Shown in pieces: positions 1 through 8,039 of a stretch of 64,000 bases of DNA. The DNA lies in contig NZ_VCNP01000051.1 in NCBI RefSeq assembly GCF_006782915.1, positions 1 to 64,000 on the forward strand, read 5' to 3'. Within the stretch, counting starts at the first letter, position 1; each line of letters opens with the position of its first letter. The notes beneath the pieces were generated by a model that was given only the letters and a program-made list of their open reading frames with translations, was not told the DNA's origin and ran no database searches. A program made the position numbers and the translations under genes. This stretch comes from Streptomyces calvus. GTDB taxonomy: Bacteria > Actinomycetota > Actinomycetes > Streptomycetales > Streptomycetaceae.

Positions 1-210
1 CTGGTCGACGTAGGCCCGGATGTCGGCCGGGTCGTACCGAAGGTGCTTGCCGATGCGGAAGCCGCGCGGACCGGTGCGCTTCTTGCGCCACTGATAGACG
101 GTCTCAAGGGGCACGTCGAACATCTCGGCGATGTCGTCAGGGGTGAGGTAACGGTCCGGTAGGCCGCCGCGGAGGGTGGCACGAGGGTCGACATCTGTCG
201 GCATTGCCAT
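1..210 (-). CDS. xis: Excisionase / MerR-like helix-turn-helix protein (partial)
   Basis: Translating the reverse strand from an ATG at 210 gives 70 codons and then the left window edge, so the C-terminus is missing. The protein reads YLTPDDIAEMFDVPLETVYQWRKK and later GFRIGKHLRYDPADIRAYV, which is the winged helix-turn-helix pattern of small excisionases (HTH_17 family). A GGAG sits 5 bases before the ATG; a second ATG lies two codons in. In AICEs such a protein helps the integrase excise the element, and the integrase gene normally follows directly downstream, here beyond position 1. The start is fairly secure; the excisionase role is inferred from family and context. Confidence 0.85.
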   Translation of the reverse strand, partial: MAMPTDVDPRATLRGGLPDRYLTPDDIAEMFDVPLETVYQWRKKRTGPRGFRIGKHLRYDPADIRAYVDQ

Positions 211-261
211 AGGAACTCCAAGGGGGAGGGCAGGGCCGCGTGTGTCCGAGGTGCGAATTTC

Positions 262-470
262 TGCGTCACCTGCGTCATCTGCGTCATTCGCTGCTCTGAC
301 CTGCGGATTCTCGGTGACGCATCACGGTGGGGGTGCGTCACCGGTGACGCGGGCCTTCGTCATCGGGTGACGCGGGTGACGCGGGGTGACGCAGGGATCG
401 GCCGTCTGCGTCACCGCTGTTTCAGCAGGTCACACGCCGTTTACGGGGCGTGGGTGACGCAGGTGACGCA
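262..470. repeat. Iteron-like array TGCGTCAC/GTGACGC(A/G), candidate replication origin
   Basis: Twelve copies of the octamer TGCGTCA(C/T), or its complement GTGACGC(A/G), lie between 262 and 470: starts at 262, 271, 280, 314, 334, 344, 367, 376, 386, 407, 454 and 463. Neighbouring direct copies are 9 to 10 bp apart, near one helical turn. The array sits between the 3' end of rep and the xis gene. Iterons beside a Rep gene are the usual form of a plasmid or AICE origin; origin function is inferred, and a regulator-binding array is the alternative. Confidence 0.75.
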
Positions 471-574
471 GCGTCTTCCTCCTTCGGACAAGAAGGGGGT
501 GGTGTCTGTTGTGGTGCGCGGAGAAGGAGCCGCTTCGCGGCGCGACCATCGCAGGGCGGCGTTGCCGCCGAACA

Positions 575-610
575 GCAAGAGGAGCACGCGTTGCCGGGTG
601 CTCCTCTTGC
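575..610 (-). terminator. Perfect 13-bp hairpin downstream of rep
   Basis: GCAAGAGGAGCAC (575-587) pairs exactly with GTGCTCCTCTTGC (598-610) across a 10-base loop. It lies 27 bases past the stop of the minus-strand rep gene and has no clear U-tract, as is common for Streptomyces terminators. Confidence 0.75.
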
Positions 611-636
611 TTGTCCGGGCCGCCGGGTCCCGGCGG

Positions 637-2115
637 TTAGAAGGCCGCTTCCTGCTCGGCCGGGGCCGGTGCGGTGGACGGCCGCGCGATCTCGATGTAG
701 CGGGCCGTGTTGGTACGTCCCCAGTCAACGAGGACGCCCCGGGCCGCGAGGGTGGGCTGAAGCCGCTTGAGACGGTCTGAGAGCACCTTGCCCGTGGTCG
801 GCCACCCCTTCGGCAGGGGACGGAAGTCCTCGCCCGTGTAGAGGCCGGTGAGGCAGTGCAGCCATTCGGCGGACGTCATCCGCTGCTCGGTGCCCGGCTC
901 GATGCCGGCGGCATGCTTCAGCACGGTCTGCGCCAGCAAGTCGCCCTCGATGACGTCGTCGTTGAGGTCGTCCAGGCTGGCCCGGTAGGCCGCGAGAGCT
1001 CCCAGTCCGGTGGCCGCGTCGAGCTGCGCGCACAGGTGGGCGAAGTCGGCCATGCGCAGGTCGGTCGGGGTCTCTGCCTCGGCCGCGCGGACCTTCACCG
1101 TGAGGTCCAGGAGCGAGCCGAGGATGACGGGCAGTGCCTCCGCGTACTCCGCCCACAGCTCGTCTTCGGTGCGCCGGACCTTCGGCCGCTCCAGCCGCAG
1201 GGGCAGGAGCCGTTCGGCGAGGTCGGGGCGGATGACGCCGACGTCGATGCCGGTCAGGAGCAGGGGGCGGCGGTAGCCGACGCGGAAGACGTCCCCGTCG
1301 GTGAACAGGGCGCGTTTGACGTTCTCGGCGCCGGTGACGATGCAGCACATCGCATCGGACAGGTCCGGGGTCATGTGGGACAGGTTGTCCAGGGCGGTGA
1401 CCCATCCGGCCGCCACCGCGGCGATCAGGTTTTCCTCGTCCTTTGGTGCGCGGCGCAGGTCGCCGGTCATGCCCTCGATGATCCTCACGAGCATCCGGCC
1501 GCCGGTGGACTTGCCGGCACCCTGCGGGCCGGTGAGGAACGGTGCCGGGACGGGAACCGACGGGCCGAGGCAGCCGATGAGCCAGGCGATGGCCAGGCAC
1601 TCGGTCTCGGCGGTGGCGAAGTTGCACAGCCGCATCAGCAGGTCGATGCCCTTGCCGTTGGCGTCCTTGGCGGGCAGGGGCAGTTCCCCGGTGAGCTGGG
1701 TACGCCGCCAGCACACCTCACGGGGGTCGGGGGTGCGGATGTCCCAGCCGGTGGGGTGGATACGCACGGACTGCCCGTCGCTGCGCCCGAGGTCCAGCCA
1801 CGTGGCCCCGTCGTATCCGGGGGCGACGCGGATGTGCACGGGCTGAACGTCCTCGGTCAGCGCCAACGCTTCGATCAAGTCGAGTGCCTCCTTCATGGCG
1901 GTGCCGTTGAACACGCCGATGCCGTCGCGGAACAGTCCGACCATGAGTTCCTGCCGGTGGCTTCCGGTCGTGCCCTGCGAGCGGATCGGGCGGGCCACGG
2001 GGTGGCCGTTGCGCTGCGCGTACACGGTCCCGTCAGCGGTGCGGAAGTACCGGAAATGGGCCTGTGCGTAGTCGGTGATGATCTGACGGGCGGGGTTCTT
2101 CTCGTCGTCGGACAT
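637..2115 (-). CDS. AICE replication initiator, helicase-like ATPase
   Basis: This 491-residue protein starts at ATG 2115, two bases after the stop of the primase-polymerase gene, so the two are co-translated. A Walker A motif GPQGAGKST lies near residues 196-204, with the aspartate-containing segment AGWVTALDNLSHM further on. This resembles the ATPase/helicase halves of plasmid and phage primase-helicases. The N-terminal 190 residues hold no motif I can name. With the upstream polymerase it should melt and replicate the excised element from the iteron array just downstream. A longer reading frame extends upstream, but it would overlap the previous gene, so the ATG at 2115 was chosen. Exact Rep type (RepSA, RepAM or primase-associated) is not decided by sequence alone. 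Confidence 0.85.
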   Translation of the reverse strand: MSDDEKNPARQIITDYAQAHFRYFRTADGTVYAQRNGHPVARPIRSQGTTGSHRQELMVGLFRDGIGVFNGTAMKEALDLIEALALTEDVQPVHIRVAPGYDGATWLDLGRSDGQSVRIHPTGWDIRTPDPREVCWRRTQLTGELPLPAKDANGKGIDLLMRLCNFATAETECLAIAWLIGCLGPSVPVPAPFLTGPQGAGKSTGGRMLVRIIEGMTGDLRRAPKDEENLIAAVAAGWVTALDNLSHMTPDLSDAMCCIVTGAENVKRALFTDGDVFRVGYRRPLLLTGIDVGVIRPDLAERLLPLRLERPKVRRTEDELWAEYAEALPVILGSLLDLTVKVRAAEAETPTDLRMADFAHLCAQLDAATGLGALAAYRASLDDLNDDVIEGDLLAQTVLKHAAGIEPGTEQRMTSAEWLHCLTGLYTGEDFRPLPKGWPTTGKVLSDRLKRLQPTLAARGVLVDWGRTNTARYIEIARPSTAPAPAEQEAAF

Positions 2116-2117
2116 GC

Positions 2118-2972
2118 TCACAGTCCCAACCGGGTGCGGGCATTGGCCCACGCGTCCGTGCAATGCCGCAGCGTCTCGCCCTTCGCCTGCGCAGCGGTGA
2201 ACAACCGCGTGACGTGCGCGTCGGTGAGACAGCCGCACCGGCCATGCGTGGACAGCACCGCGAGGAACGTCCGGTACACCGTGGCGTGGACCGCACTACG
2301 AGCCTCGGTGATGCGCTGCTCGGCCATGGCGATACCGCGTTCCAGGTAGGCGGGCGTGCGGTGACAGCACTCCCCGCCCCCGGCACCCGCGGGCACGACG
2401 ACGGCCGCCGACCGGACCGGGGGCGGCTCCTTCACGGCCAGCGCGCGCACGGCGTTGGGCAGGTCGGTCATGCAACCGGTGCCGGGACCGAGATAGCGGG
2501 CGTAGGCCATGGTCGACTTGATGTCGACCCCGGGACGCACCCCGTTGGACGACACCATGACGCCCCGGTAGATCCAGTGCTCACCGCGCGTCGTCGCCAC
2601 GGTCCGCGTCGCGGGCAGTGCGGTACGGGCCCAGGCGATGGCTTGCGCGTCGTCCAGGTCGACCACGGTGAGCCCGGCGCCGCCGGGGTGGTAGGCGAGG
2701 GCGACGGCCCGTCGCCATGCGGCCGTCCAGGCCGGGGAGGTGAGGACGGCCGGGTCGGTGGTGGCGGCGGCCCATCCGTGGCACGGCGCCGGGCACCGGC
2801 AGGGACCGGCCGCCTTCATGTTGGGCCGGTCCCCACAGCCGCTGCCCTTGCAGGCGGGGCAGTTGCCGAACGGCACTTTGCCCCGCCGAAGGGGCAGTAC
2901 CGGCACGCCGGAAGCTGCCAGGGACAGAGCGGTGCGCAGGAGCTCTGTTCGCGTGTCGGTCGGTTGCGTCAT
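2118..2972 (-). CDS. Bifunctional DNA primase-polymerase (Prim-Pol) of the AICE
   Basis: 284 residues from ATG 2972, preceded by GGAGG. The Prim-Pol signature is present: the acidic pair in LTVVDLDD (residues 101-108) and a following GEHWIYRG with the sxH-type histidine, then GVDIKS and YARYLGPGTGC. Near the N-terminus a cysteine-rich insert (CPACKGSGCGD then CRCPAPC, residues 38-64) looks like a zinc ribbon, as often seen in actinobacterial members. Such enzymes make RNA or DNA primers and extend them at plasmid and AICE origins. It is the first gene of a two-gene replication operon with rep, 2 bp apart. A perfect hairpin lies just upstream between it and the next small gene in the same direction. 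Confidence 0.9.
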   Translation of the reverse strand: MTQPTDTRTELLRTALSLAASGVPVLPLRRGKVPFGNCPACKGSGCGDRPNMKAAGPCRCPAPCHGWAAATTDPAVLTSPAWTAAWRRAVALAYHPGGAGLTVVDLDDAQAIAWARTALPATRTVATTRGEHWIYRGVMVSSNGVRPGVDIKSTMAYARYLGPGTGCMTDLPNAVRALAVKEPPPVRSAAVVVPAGAGGGECCHRTPAYLERGIAMAEQRITEARSAVHATVYRTFLAVLSTHGRCGCLTDAHVTRLFTAAQAKGETLRHCTDAWANARTRLGL

Positions 2973-3012
2973 GCTGGGAGACCTCCACAGGTCAGTTGGA
3001 TGGCAGGTGGAC

Positions 3013-3053
3013 AAGGGCGGCCCCGGTTCTTTGGCGAGAGAGGGGCCGCCCTT
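3013..3053 (-). terminator. Perfect 12-bp hairpin upstream of the replication operon
   Basis: AAGGGCGGCCCC (3013-3024) pairs exactly with GGGGCCGCCCTT (3042-3053). It lies between the stop of the 3061-3348 gene and the primase-polymerase start and would separate the transfer and replication transcripts. Confidence 0.7.
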
Positions 3054-3060
3054 GGCGTCG

Positions 3061-3348
3061 TTAGAAGGGCGGTTCGTCGCTGTAACCGGGGCCCCACGGG
3101 TCGGCGTCGCGACGCCGGCGGCGCAGCCAGCGGGGCAGGCTCGGCAGGGGCAGCAGCAGCCAGCGGCGGGCCTCGTGCCAGCAGGTGCAGGGGTCCCAGT
3201 TGCTCCCGGCGTACTCGCCGGTGTCGTAGTCGCCGTAGGGGTACTCGATGGCGCCCACCCCGTCGCAGTCGGGGCAGTCGGGGCGGGGCGTGTCGGTCAG
3301 GATCAGCGCGTTGCGCGGAAACGGGGTGCGCTGGGTACGCAGTCGCAC
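3061..3348 (-). CDS. Small hypothetical protein with zinc-ribbon-like cysteines
   Basis: A GTG start at 3348 is preceded by AAGGAG and gives 95 residues. The protein contains PDCPDCDGVGAIEY and later DPCTCWHEARRW, so four cysteines are spaced like a zinc-ribbon or DnaJ-type knuckle. An arginine-rich stretch (RRRRRDAD) follows near the C-terminus. A longer open frame extends upstream to 3513 but overlaps the previous gene and lacks a ribosome site. Proteins of this size and composition are frequent between the tra and rep blocks of Streptomyces AICEs; the function is unknown. It follows the small membrane gene at 3365 by 16 bases and is probably in its transcript. Confidence 0.65.
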   Translation of the reverse strand: MRLRTQRTPFPRNALILTDTPRPDCPDCDGVGAIEYPYGDYDTGEYAGSNWDPCTCWHEARRWLLLPLPSLPRWLRRRRRDADPWGPGYSDEPPF

Positions 3349-3364
3349 GGGTCTGGTCTCCTTG

Positions 3365-3673
3365 TCAGTGTTTGCCGCGGGCGAGTTTGAGGGTGATGCC
3401 GCCGATGCCGATGGGTCCGGCAGCTCCGGCGATGACCGTGGCGGTGTGGGCGGCGGCGTCCAGCAGGAGGCACAGGGCGGCGACCAGTCCCCAGCCGCCC
3501 GCGACGGCGGCACCGGCGATCGCGAACGGAATCAGGGCGCGGCGCCAGGGGATGCCGGTCGGGTGGGTGTCGTTGAGGACGATGACGACGGGCTGTCCGG
3601 TGGCCTGTGCGCGTTGCCAGTCGGCGGCGGGTATGTGCGGGGCGATGTTCCCCGGCGGGGTGTGGTGGGTCAT
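3365..3673 (-). CDS. Small membrane protein, SpdD-like
   Basis: 102 residues from ATG 3673, with GGGAG 7 bases before the start. After a hydrophilic first half (THHTPPGNIAPHIPAADWQRAQATG) come two hydrophobic stretches, ALIPFAIAGAAVAGGWGLVAAL and ATVIAGAAGPIGIGGITL, which read as two membrane helices. Position and size match the SpdD/SpdA-type proteins that help Streptomyces plasmids and AICEs spread between mycelial compartments. The open frame continues upstream to 3826, but this part is a translation of the CTTGTC repeat cluster and is unlikely to be coding. Spread function is inferred from context. Confidence 0.65.
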   Translation of the reverse strand: MTHHTPPGNIAPHIPAADWQRAQATGQPVVIVLNDTHPTGIPWRRALIPFAIAGAAVAGGWGLVAALCLLLDAAAHTATVIAGAAGPIGIGGITLKLARGKH

Positions 3674-3697
3674 GTTCAGGCTCCCTCGGGTGAGCCG

Positions 3698-3730
3698 CGG
3701 GCCCGCACCAGTTGTCTGGGTGCGGGCCCG
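3698..3730 (-). terminator. Perfect 12-bp hairpin between tra and the small membrane gene
   Basis: CGGGCCCGCACC (3698-3709) pairs with GGTGCGGGCCCG (3719-3730) over a 9-base loop. It is placed immediately after the CTTGTC cluster, on the 3' side of the translocase gene. Confidence 0.65.
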
Positions 3731-3746
3731 TTCGGCGATGGGTGTA

Positions 3747-3885
3747 CTTGTCGCGTTGCTTGTCGTCTTCCTTGTCGTGTGGCTTGTCGCTTGTCTTGTC
3801 TTGTCGCTTGTCGCCTTGCAGGTCACAAGCCGTTCCCGGGCCTCTCAGCGGGTGCTGCGGGCCTGTTTCCCGGCGGGGTGACAAG
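3747..3885. repeat. CTTGTC repeat cluster, candidate clt transfer locus
   Basis: Eight direct copies of CTTGTC start at 3747, 3759, 3771, 3783, 3790, 3795, 3800 and 3807, four of them extended to CTTGTCGC. Two inverted copies (ACAAG, GACAAGC) occur at 3834 and 3880. The cluster lies directly after the 3' end of the TraB/FtsK-like gene. In mycelial plasmids TraB binds short direct repeats (TRS) in a clt region at this position. The repeat is seen; the clt role is inference. Confidence 0.6.
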
Positions 3886-3895
3886 CGACAGGCGA

Positions 3896-6010
3896 TCAGC
3901 TCTCGGGGGCGTGCTGGCGGTGGACGTAGCGGGCCTTGGTGCCCTCCCCGATACGGACGGCGGTGCCGTCCTTCACCCACGCCTTGAGCCAGCCGACAAC
4001 CGTCTGACGGGTCGTGCCGTGCTCCTTGGCGAGCGCGCGGGCGATCGCGGATGCTCCGGTGCCCTCACGGCCGGCGGCGAGCAGCAGCGCGAGCGCGGCC
4101 CGGTGGGCGGGGTTGTCCTGCTCGCCCCGCAGCGCCGACAGGTTCAGCCCGCCCGCCGCGGGCGAGGGGGTGTCGTCGGCGGGGATGCGCGGGTCCGGTG
4201 CGGTGGCGAACTGCGCGTCGATCTGCTCGCGGAACATCCGCAGCATCTCGTCCTCCGGCGAGACCTGCGTCGTGGGCTGGTCCTGCAGCGCGGACAGGTT
4301 CAGTCCCGTCCCGGCCCGCTCTGCGGCCGTCGTGCCGGTCTCGCCGGTCTCGGGGGCCTGGTCGTGCATCCATGCGATGCGGTCGGCGTCCCAGCGGCGG
4401 GCGTAGGCGGGGCCGGCGGCCTTGGCAGAGATGTCGTCCAGCACGGGGTGCCGGTCGGACGTGGCGGCGATGATCTCGCGGATCTGGTTCGGCAGGATCC
4501 GCCACGCCTTGAACAGCGCGGCCGGCGACTCCGGGGTGCCCATGAACCCGGCGCCCTTGTAGGGGGCTTGGTCGACGCGCAGCCCGCGGGAGCCGGGGAA
4601 CATCTTGGACAGGTCCATGCCCTCGGTCTCACCGCCGGTCAGGGCGATACGGACCTTGGCTTCCCGACGGATCATCAGGTTGCTCAACACGCTGCCGGTG
4701 GCCCCGAGGGCGGTGAGGACGGTGCGGATGCCCATGGCGCGGGCGATCCGGATCACTTCCAGGATCTTCTCCCCGAGCTTGCGGACCTGCCGGTCGGGGC
4801 TGGCCAAGATCTCCGCGCCCTCGTCAATGACCAGCATGATCTGAGGAATCTTGGCGCTGATCGGGAGCAGGTCCGTGTTCGCGCGGGCGAGGACGTCCTG
4901 GTAGCCCATCTTGCGCTGCTTGGCCACGCGGACGGCGGTGTCGAGCATGGTCATGGCCTCATCGAACGTGCCCGCGAGCCAGTCGATGCCGGGCCGGACC
5001 GGCTTGCCGTCCTCGCCCTTGATCTCGCCGCCCAGGGCGGGCAGCACCCAGGGCAGGCCCGCGCTGCCGGCGTTGAGGTCGATCACCCAGGTCAGGATGT
5101 CACCGGCGCGGGCGAACCCGGCGAGGATCGAGTGGACCAGGTTGGTCTTGCCCGAACCGGTCGGGCCGACGATGAGCGCGCACTGCTCACGCAGGTAGGC
5201 CAGGATCTGCTCGGCGTTGGTCCGGTATCCCCAGGGGATGCCGGTGTGCAGGGACAGCGGCCCGTAGTCGGCCGGGTAAGTGCGCTCCTGCTCCAGCACG
5301 TTGACCGTGGTCACGTCGATGATGACCCGGCCCTGATGGATTCCGGGGGAGGCGGTGGCGGTGCAGCCGTGCGGCAGGCGGGCATCCGCCGACAGCCGCG
5401 CCGACTCCGCCGCAATCTTGGCGTAGGTGGCGCCGCCGGGCGGGAGTTCGGCGTCGATGGAGAACCCGGCCCCGGTCTCCCACATCTCCACCCCGACGAC
5501 GCGAACGGTGATGGAGCACACGCGCTGGATGCGGTCGATCCACTCGGCGGCGATGGCCCGGCGCTCCGCGGACAGTTCGGCGGCGATCTGCCGCTGCTCG
5601 GCGGCGATGGTTTCTTCCTCGCGGGCCTCTTCGTAGAGGTTGGTGGAGCGGGTGGCGGCGCCGATGCCGACGCCGATGGTGGCCAGGGATCCCAGGGCGG
5701 CCCAGGTGAGCGGTCCGTGGGTCATGGCCCAGGTGGTCCAGCCCGCGCCGACCAGCCAGGACGCGGCGCGGGTGGCCAGGGTGCGGCCCGAGTTGCGGAT
5801 ACGCAGTCCGGCGATGGTGTGGCCGAGGGCGCCGGCGGCTCCGACGGCGAGCGCCCAGCCGGGGGGCGTGCTGGTGGCGGCGCCGGTGGTGGCGACGGCG
5901 AAGGCTCCGGTGGTGGCGGACAGGGCGCCGGTCACGGGTCCGTGACCGGCCGCCCAGTCCAGCACCGGGCCACTGCTCGCGTTCTGCTTGGCGGTGGCGG
6001 TGGTGGCCAT
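3896..6010 (-). CDS. tra: FtsK/SpoIIIE-type DNA translocase (TraB/TraSA-like)
   Basis: 704 residues, start ATG at 6010. Residues about 30-120 form hydrophobic segments that anchor the protein in the membrane. A charged helical stretch (EEAREEETIAAEQRQIAAEL) follows, then the motor: Walker A GPTGSGKTN at 282-290 and Walker B IMLVIDEGAEI. The last 70 residues (ALLLAAGREGTGASAIARALAKEHGTTRQ onwards) read as a winged helix, the part that in TraB proteins recognises clt repeats. These hexameric pumps move double-stranded DNA between hyphae during Streptomyces conjugation. The start overlaps closely with the stop of the gene at 6013 (2-bp gap), showing co-translation. The repeat cluster just downstream fits a DNA target for the winged helix. 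Confidence 0.93.
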   Translation of the reverse strand: MATTATAKQNASSGPVLDWAAGHGPVTGALSATTGAFAVATTGAATSTPPGWALAVGAAGALGHTIAGLRIRNSGRTLATRAASWLVGAGWTTWAMTHGPLTWAALGSLATIGVGIGAATRSTNLYEEAREEETIAAEQRQIAAELSAERRAIAAEWIDRIQRVCSITVRVVGVEMWETGAGFSIDAELPPGGATYAKIAAESARLSADARLPHGCTATASPGIHQGRVIIDVTTVNVLEQERTYPADYGPLSLHTGIPWGYRTNAEQILAYLREQCALIVGPTGSGKTNLVHSILAGFARAGDILTWVIDLNAGSAGLPWVLPALGGEIKGEDGKPVRPGIDWLAGTFDEAMTMLDTAVRVAKQRKMGYQDVLARANTDLLPISAKIPQIMLVIDEGAEILASPDRQVRKLGEKILEVIRIARAMGIRTVLTALGATGSVLSNLMIRREAKVRIALTGGETEGMDLSKMFPGSRGLRVDQAPYKGAGFMGTPESPAALFKAWRILPNQIREIIAATSDRHPVLDDISAKAAGPAYARRWDADRIAWMHDQAPETGETGTTAAERAGTGLNLSALQDQPTTQVSPEDEMLRMFREQIDAQFATAPDPRIPADDTPSPAAGGLNLSALRGEQDNPAHRAALALLLAAGREGTGASAIARALAKEHGTTRQTVVGWLKAWVKDGTAVRIGEGTKARYVHRQHAPES

Positions 6011-6012
6011 GA

Positions 6013-7599
6013 TCAGACGTTCCAGCCCTTCTCGGCCTGGTGGCCGTTGCGGGGGTCCTCGTGCCGGGCGATGTCCTGTGCGTGGACCTGCCGGAACAGC
6101 GGGCCCATGTCCTCGGCGACCGCGACGGCGCTCATCAGGGCGCCGAAGATGTCGTTGAAGCCGTCCGCGACTTCCTTCTCCAGCGGGAACTCGCTGTCGG
6201 ACCGCTCGGCGAGGATCTTCATCACGTTCGCCACGCTGGTCAGCGCGGCCGGCAGGCCCTCGACCATGGTCAGGATCTCCATGGCGTTCTCGGGCTCGTA
6301 GGAGTTGGCGGCCTGCTCCATCTCGGCGGCGGCCTCTTCGAACCGGAAACCGGACACGTGCTCTCCCTCACTCGTTGAGTCGTTCGTGCTGGTGGGAACC
6401 TGCGTGGCGGGCCGCTCGACGCGGTCGCCGATGCCCTCGGATCCGTCCTGGGCGGCCTCGGCGTCCGCCGCGGCTTCCTGCTCGGCCAGCTCCTCGCGGA
6501 TCGCCTGATCCCGGGCGGCGCGCTGCTCGGCGGCGATGCCGGCCAGGTGCCGGTACAGGCGGCGGCCGGGGTGCATCAGCCACGGGATGCCGAGCTTCCG
6601 CCCGAGTGGTGTGGTGATGAGCCCGAGCAGGCCGACGGGCAGGGCGAGCAGCGCGGCCAGCAGACGGCGGCCGTGGAAGCGGGCCGCGGACCGGCGCAGG
6701 GCCTGCCGGGCGGCCCGCCGGGCGGGCGCCTTGCGGACCGCGGCCCGCTGCGCTGCCACCGTCTCCCCGGTCTTCGCATCCCGCTTGGCCCGGTGCTTGG
6801 CGACCGCGGTGTCCCGGGCGGCGCGGGCCTTGCGGAGCGTGCCGCCCAGCAGACGCCCGGCCGCGCTGTTCCCGCCCCCGCCCAAGCGGCTGTTGCCAGC
6901 TGCGGCTTTGGCGTTGCGGCGGGCATCGGCGACCGCACGCCGCGCGGCAGTGGTCTGCGCGCGCCGGTCGGCCCGCGACCCGCCCGCCGCGGCCTGCTGG
7001 GACCGCAGGGCCTTGATCTGACCGGCCCGGCCCCCAGCCTTGCCCGCACCGCCGGCCAGGTGCTTGGCCGCTCCCTGACCGTCCTTGCCGCGGGTCTTGC
7101 CGTTGTTGGTGGCGGTGCTGCTGTGGTGGGAGCCCGGCCCGGCGGAGCGACGACGCTGGCCCGGGACAGGGCCCGACCGGCTCCCGGACCGCCCGCCGCG
7201 CGAGCCGAGCGAACGACCACCACCGGACCGGCTTCCGCCTGCTCCTGTGCTGCTACGGCGCATGCCGGTGGTGTGTCCGGCGGTACGGGCTGCGGCGCGT
7301 TGGGCGGCGCGGCGGGGGTTGGGGGTGCGGCAGCGGGCGGCGGCGACCGTGCCCAGGACGACCGCGCCGGTCGCGGCGACCATGGCGGCGACCGGCCCGC
7401 CGACCAGGGAGGCAGCGGCGACCATGCCCACGGTGGTGTTCGCCCCCGACAGGGCGAGCGGGACAACCGGCCAACCGCCAGGCGTGTGCTCCACCTCGGC
7501 CGCGACCGGAGCGGGCGCGAGTGCGGGTGTGGTCTCGGGCGGCGGTGCCGGTGCGGAGGCAGCCTCGACGGCTACCGGTTCGGTGCTGAGTTCCGTCAT
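6013..7599 (-). CDS. Large Ala/Arg/Gly-rich membrane protein of the conjugative element
   Basis: 528 residues, start ATG 7599. The N-terminus is Pro/Ala-rich, then one or two hydrophobic stretches (NTTVGMVAAASLVGGPVAAMVAATGAVVLGTVAA). A long basic low-complexity section (Arg, Gly, Ser, Lys) spans residues about 90-330. A second hydrophobic hairpin (RRLLAALLALPVGLLGLIT) precedes an acidic helical tail. This pattern, directly before tra with only 2 bp between them, is typical of the uncharacterised AICE transfer proteins. The basic region could bind DNA or cell-wall polymers while the helices hold it near the Tra pore. Function is inferred from position only. Confidence 0.75.
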   Translation of the reverse strand: MTELSTEPVAVEAASAPAPPPETTPALAPAPVAAEVEHTPGGWPVVPLALSGANTTVGMVAAASLVGGPVAAMVAATGAVVLGTVAAARCRTPNPRRAAQRAAARTAGHTTGMRRSSTGAGGSRSGGGRSLGSRGGRSGSRSGPVPGQRRRSAGPGSHHSSTATNNGKTRGKDGQGAAKHLAGGAGKAGGRAGQIKALRSQQAAAGGSRADRRAQTTAARRAVADARRNAKAAAGNSRLGGGGNSAAGRLLGGTLRKARAARDTAVAKHRAKRDAKTGETVAAQRAAVRKAPARRAARQALRRSAARFHGRRLLAALLALPVGLLGLITTPLGRKLGIPWLMHPGRRLYRHLAGIAAEQRAARDQAIREELAEQEAAADAEAAQDGSEGIGDRVERPATQVPTSTNDSTSEGEHVSGFRFEEAAAEMEQAANSYEPENAMEILTMVEGLPAALTSVANVMKILAERSDSEFPLEKEVADGFNDIFGALMSAVAVAEDMGPLFRQVHAQDIARHEDPRNGHQAEKGWNV

Positions 7600-7629
7600 G
7601 CTGTGAGCACTCCTTCACGGAGTCAAAGA

Positions 7630-7670
7630 GGGCCTGGCCGCGTTCTGTCAGAGGTCCGGCGGCCAGGCCC
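7630..7670 (-). terminator. Perfect 12-bp hairpin
   Basis: GGGCCTGGCCGC (7630-7641) pairs exactly with GCGGCCAGGCCC (7659-7670). It separates the gene ending at 7698 from the tra operon that starts at 7599. Confidence 0.7.
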
Positions 7671-7697
7671 TGCAAGCGGTTGGGTGGTCTGCGGGGG

Positions 7698-8039
7698 TTA
7701 GGCGGCGCGCTGTTCCTCGTCGGGGTAGGCACAGGTCGCGCACATGCCGAGCGAGGATGGGATGACGTATCCGGCGTCCCGCCCGCACTCCGGGCACGTG
7801 CGGCGGGCGGCGTTCGCCTTGGCCAGCGCCGCCCATTTCGCGGAAGTCATCGGCCGCACGGGCTTCGCCGCGTCGACGCGGTACAGGTAGGCGACCAGCG
7901 GGCCCCGCCGTCGGCGGGGCCGTTCGAGTTGCGCGGCCACGTCCTGACCGCCGGGCCGCAGCCCGGCGGCGCGGAGCTGGCGGCGGGTGGCCAGTCCGTC
8001 CGGGGCGAGCCGCCACCGGTAGACCGGGATGGCGGCCAT
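7698..8039 (-). CDS. RRQRL-type zinc-binding protein
   Basis: 113 residues from ATG 8039. The N-terminus has an RRQLR-type motif (ATRRQLRAAGLRPGGQDVAAQL), then ARRTCPECGRDAGYVIPSSLGMCATCAYP, a CxxC plus CxxC zinc-ribbon near the C-terminus. This matches the family annotated as RRQRL motif-containing zinc-binding protein, found almost only on Streptomyces conjugative elements. The ATG overlaps the stop of the preceding DUF2637 gene by one base, so it is translated with it. The molecular role is not known; nucleic-acid binding is a reasonable guess from the ribbon and basic residues. Confidence 0.8.
   Translation of the reverse strand: MAAIPVYRWRLAPDGLATRRQLRAAGLRPGGQDVAAQLERPRRRRGPLVAYLYRVDAAKPVRPMTSAKWAALAKANAARRTCPECGRDAGYVIPSSLGMCATCAYPDEEQRAA

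Noticed and set aside
7085..7606. Plus-strand frames through the basic low-complexity part of the gene at 6013
   Set aside because: Composition-driven; the minus-strand frame has a ribosome site, membrane helices and tight coupling to tra.
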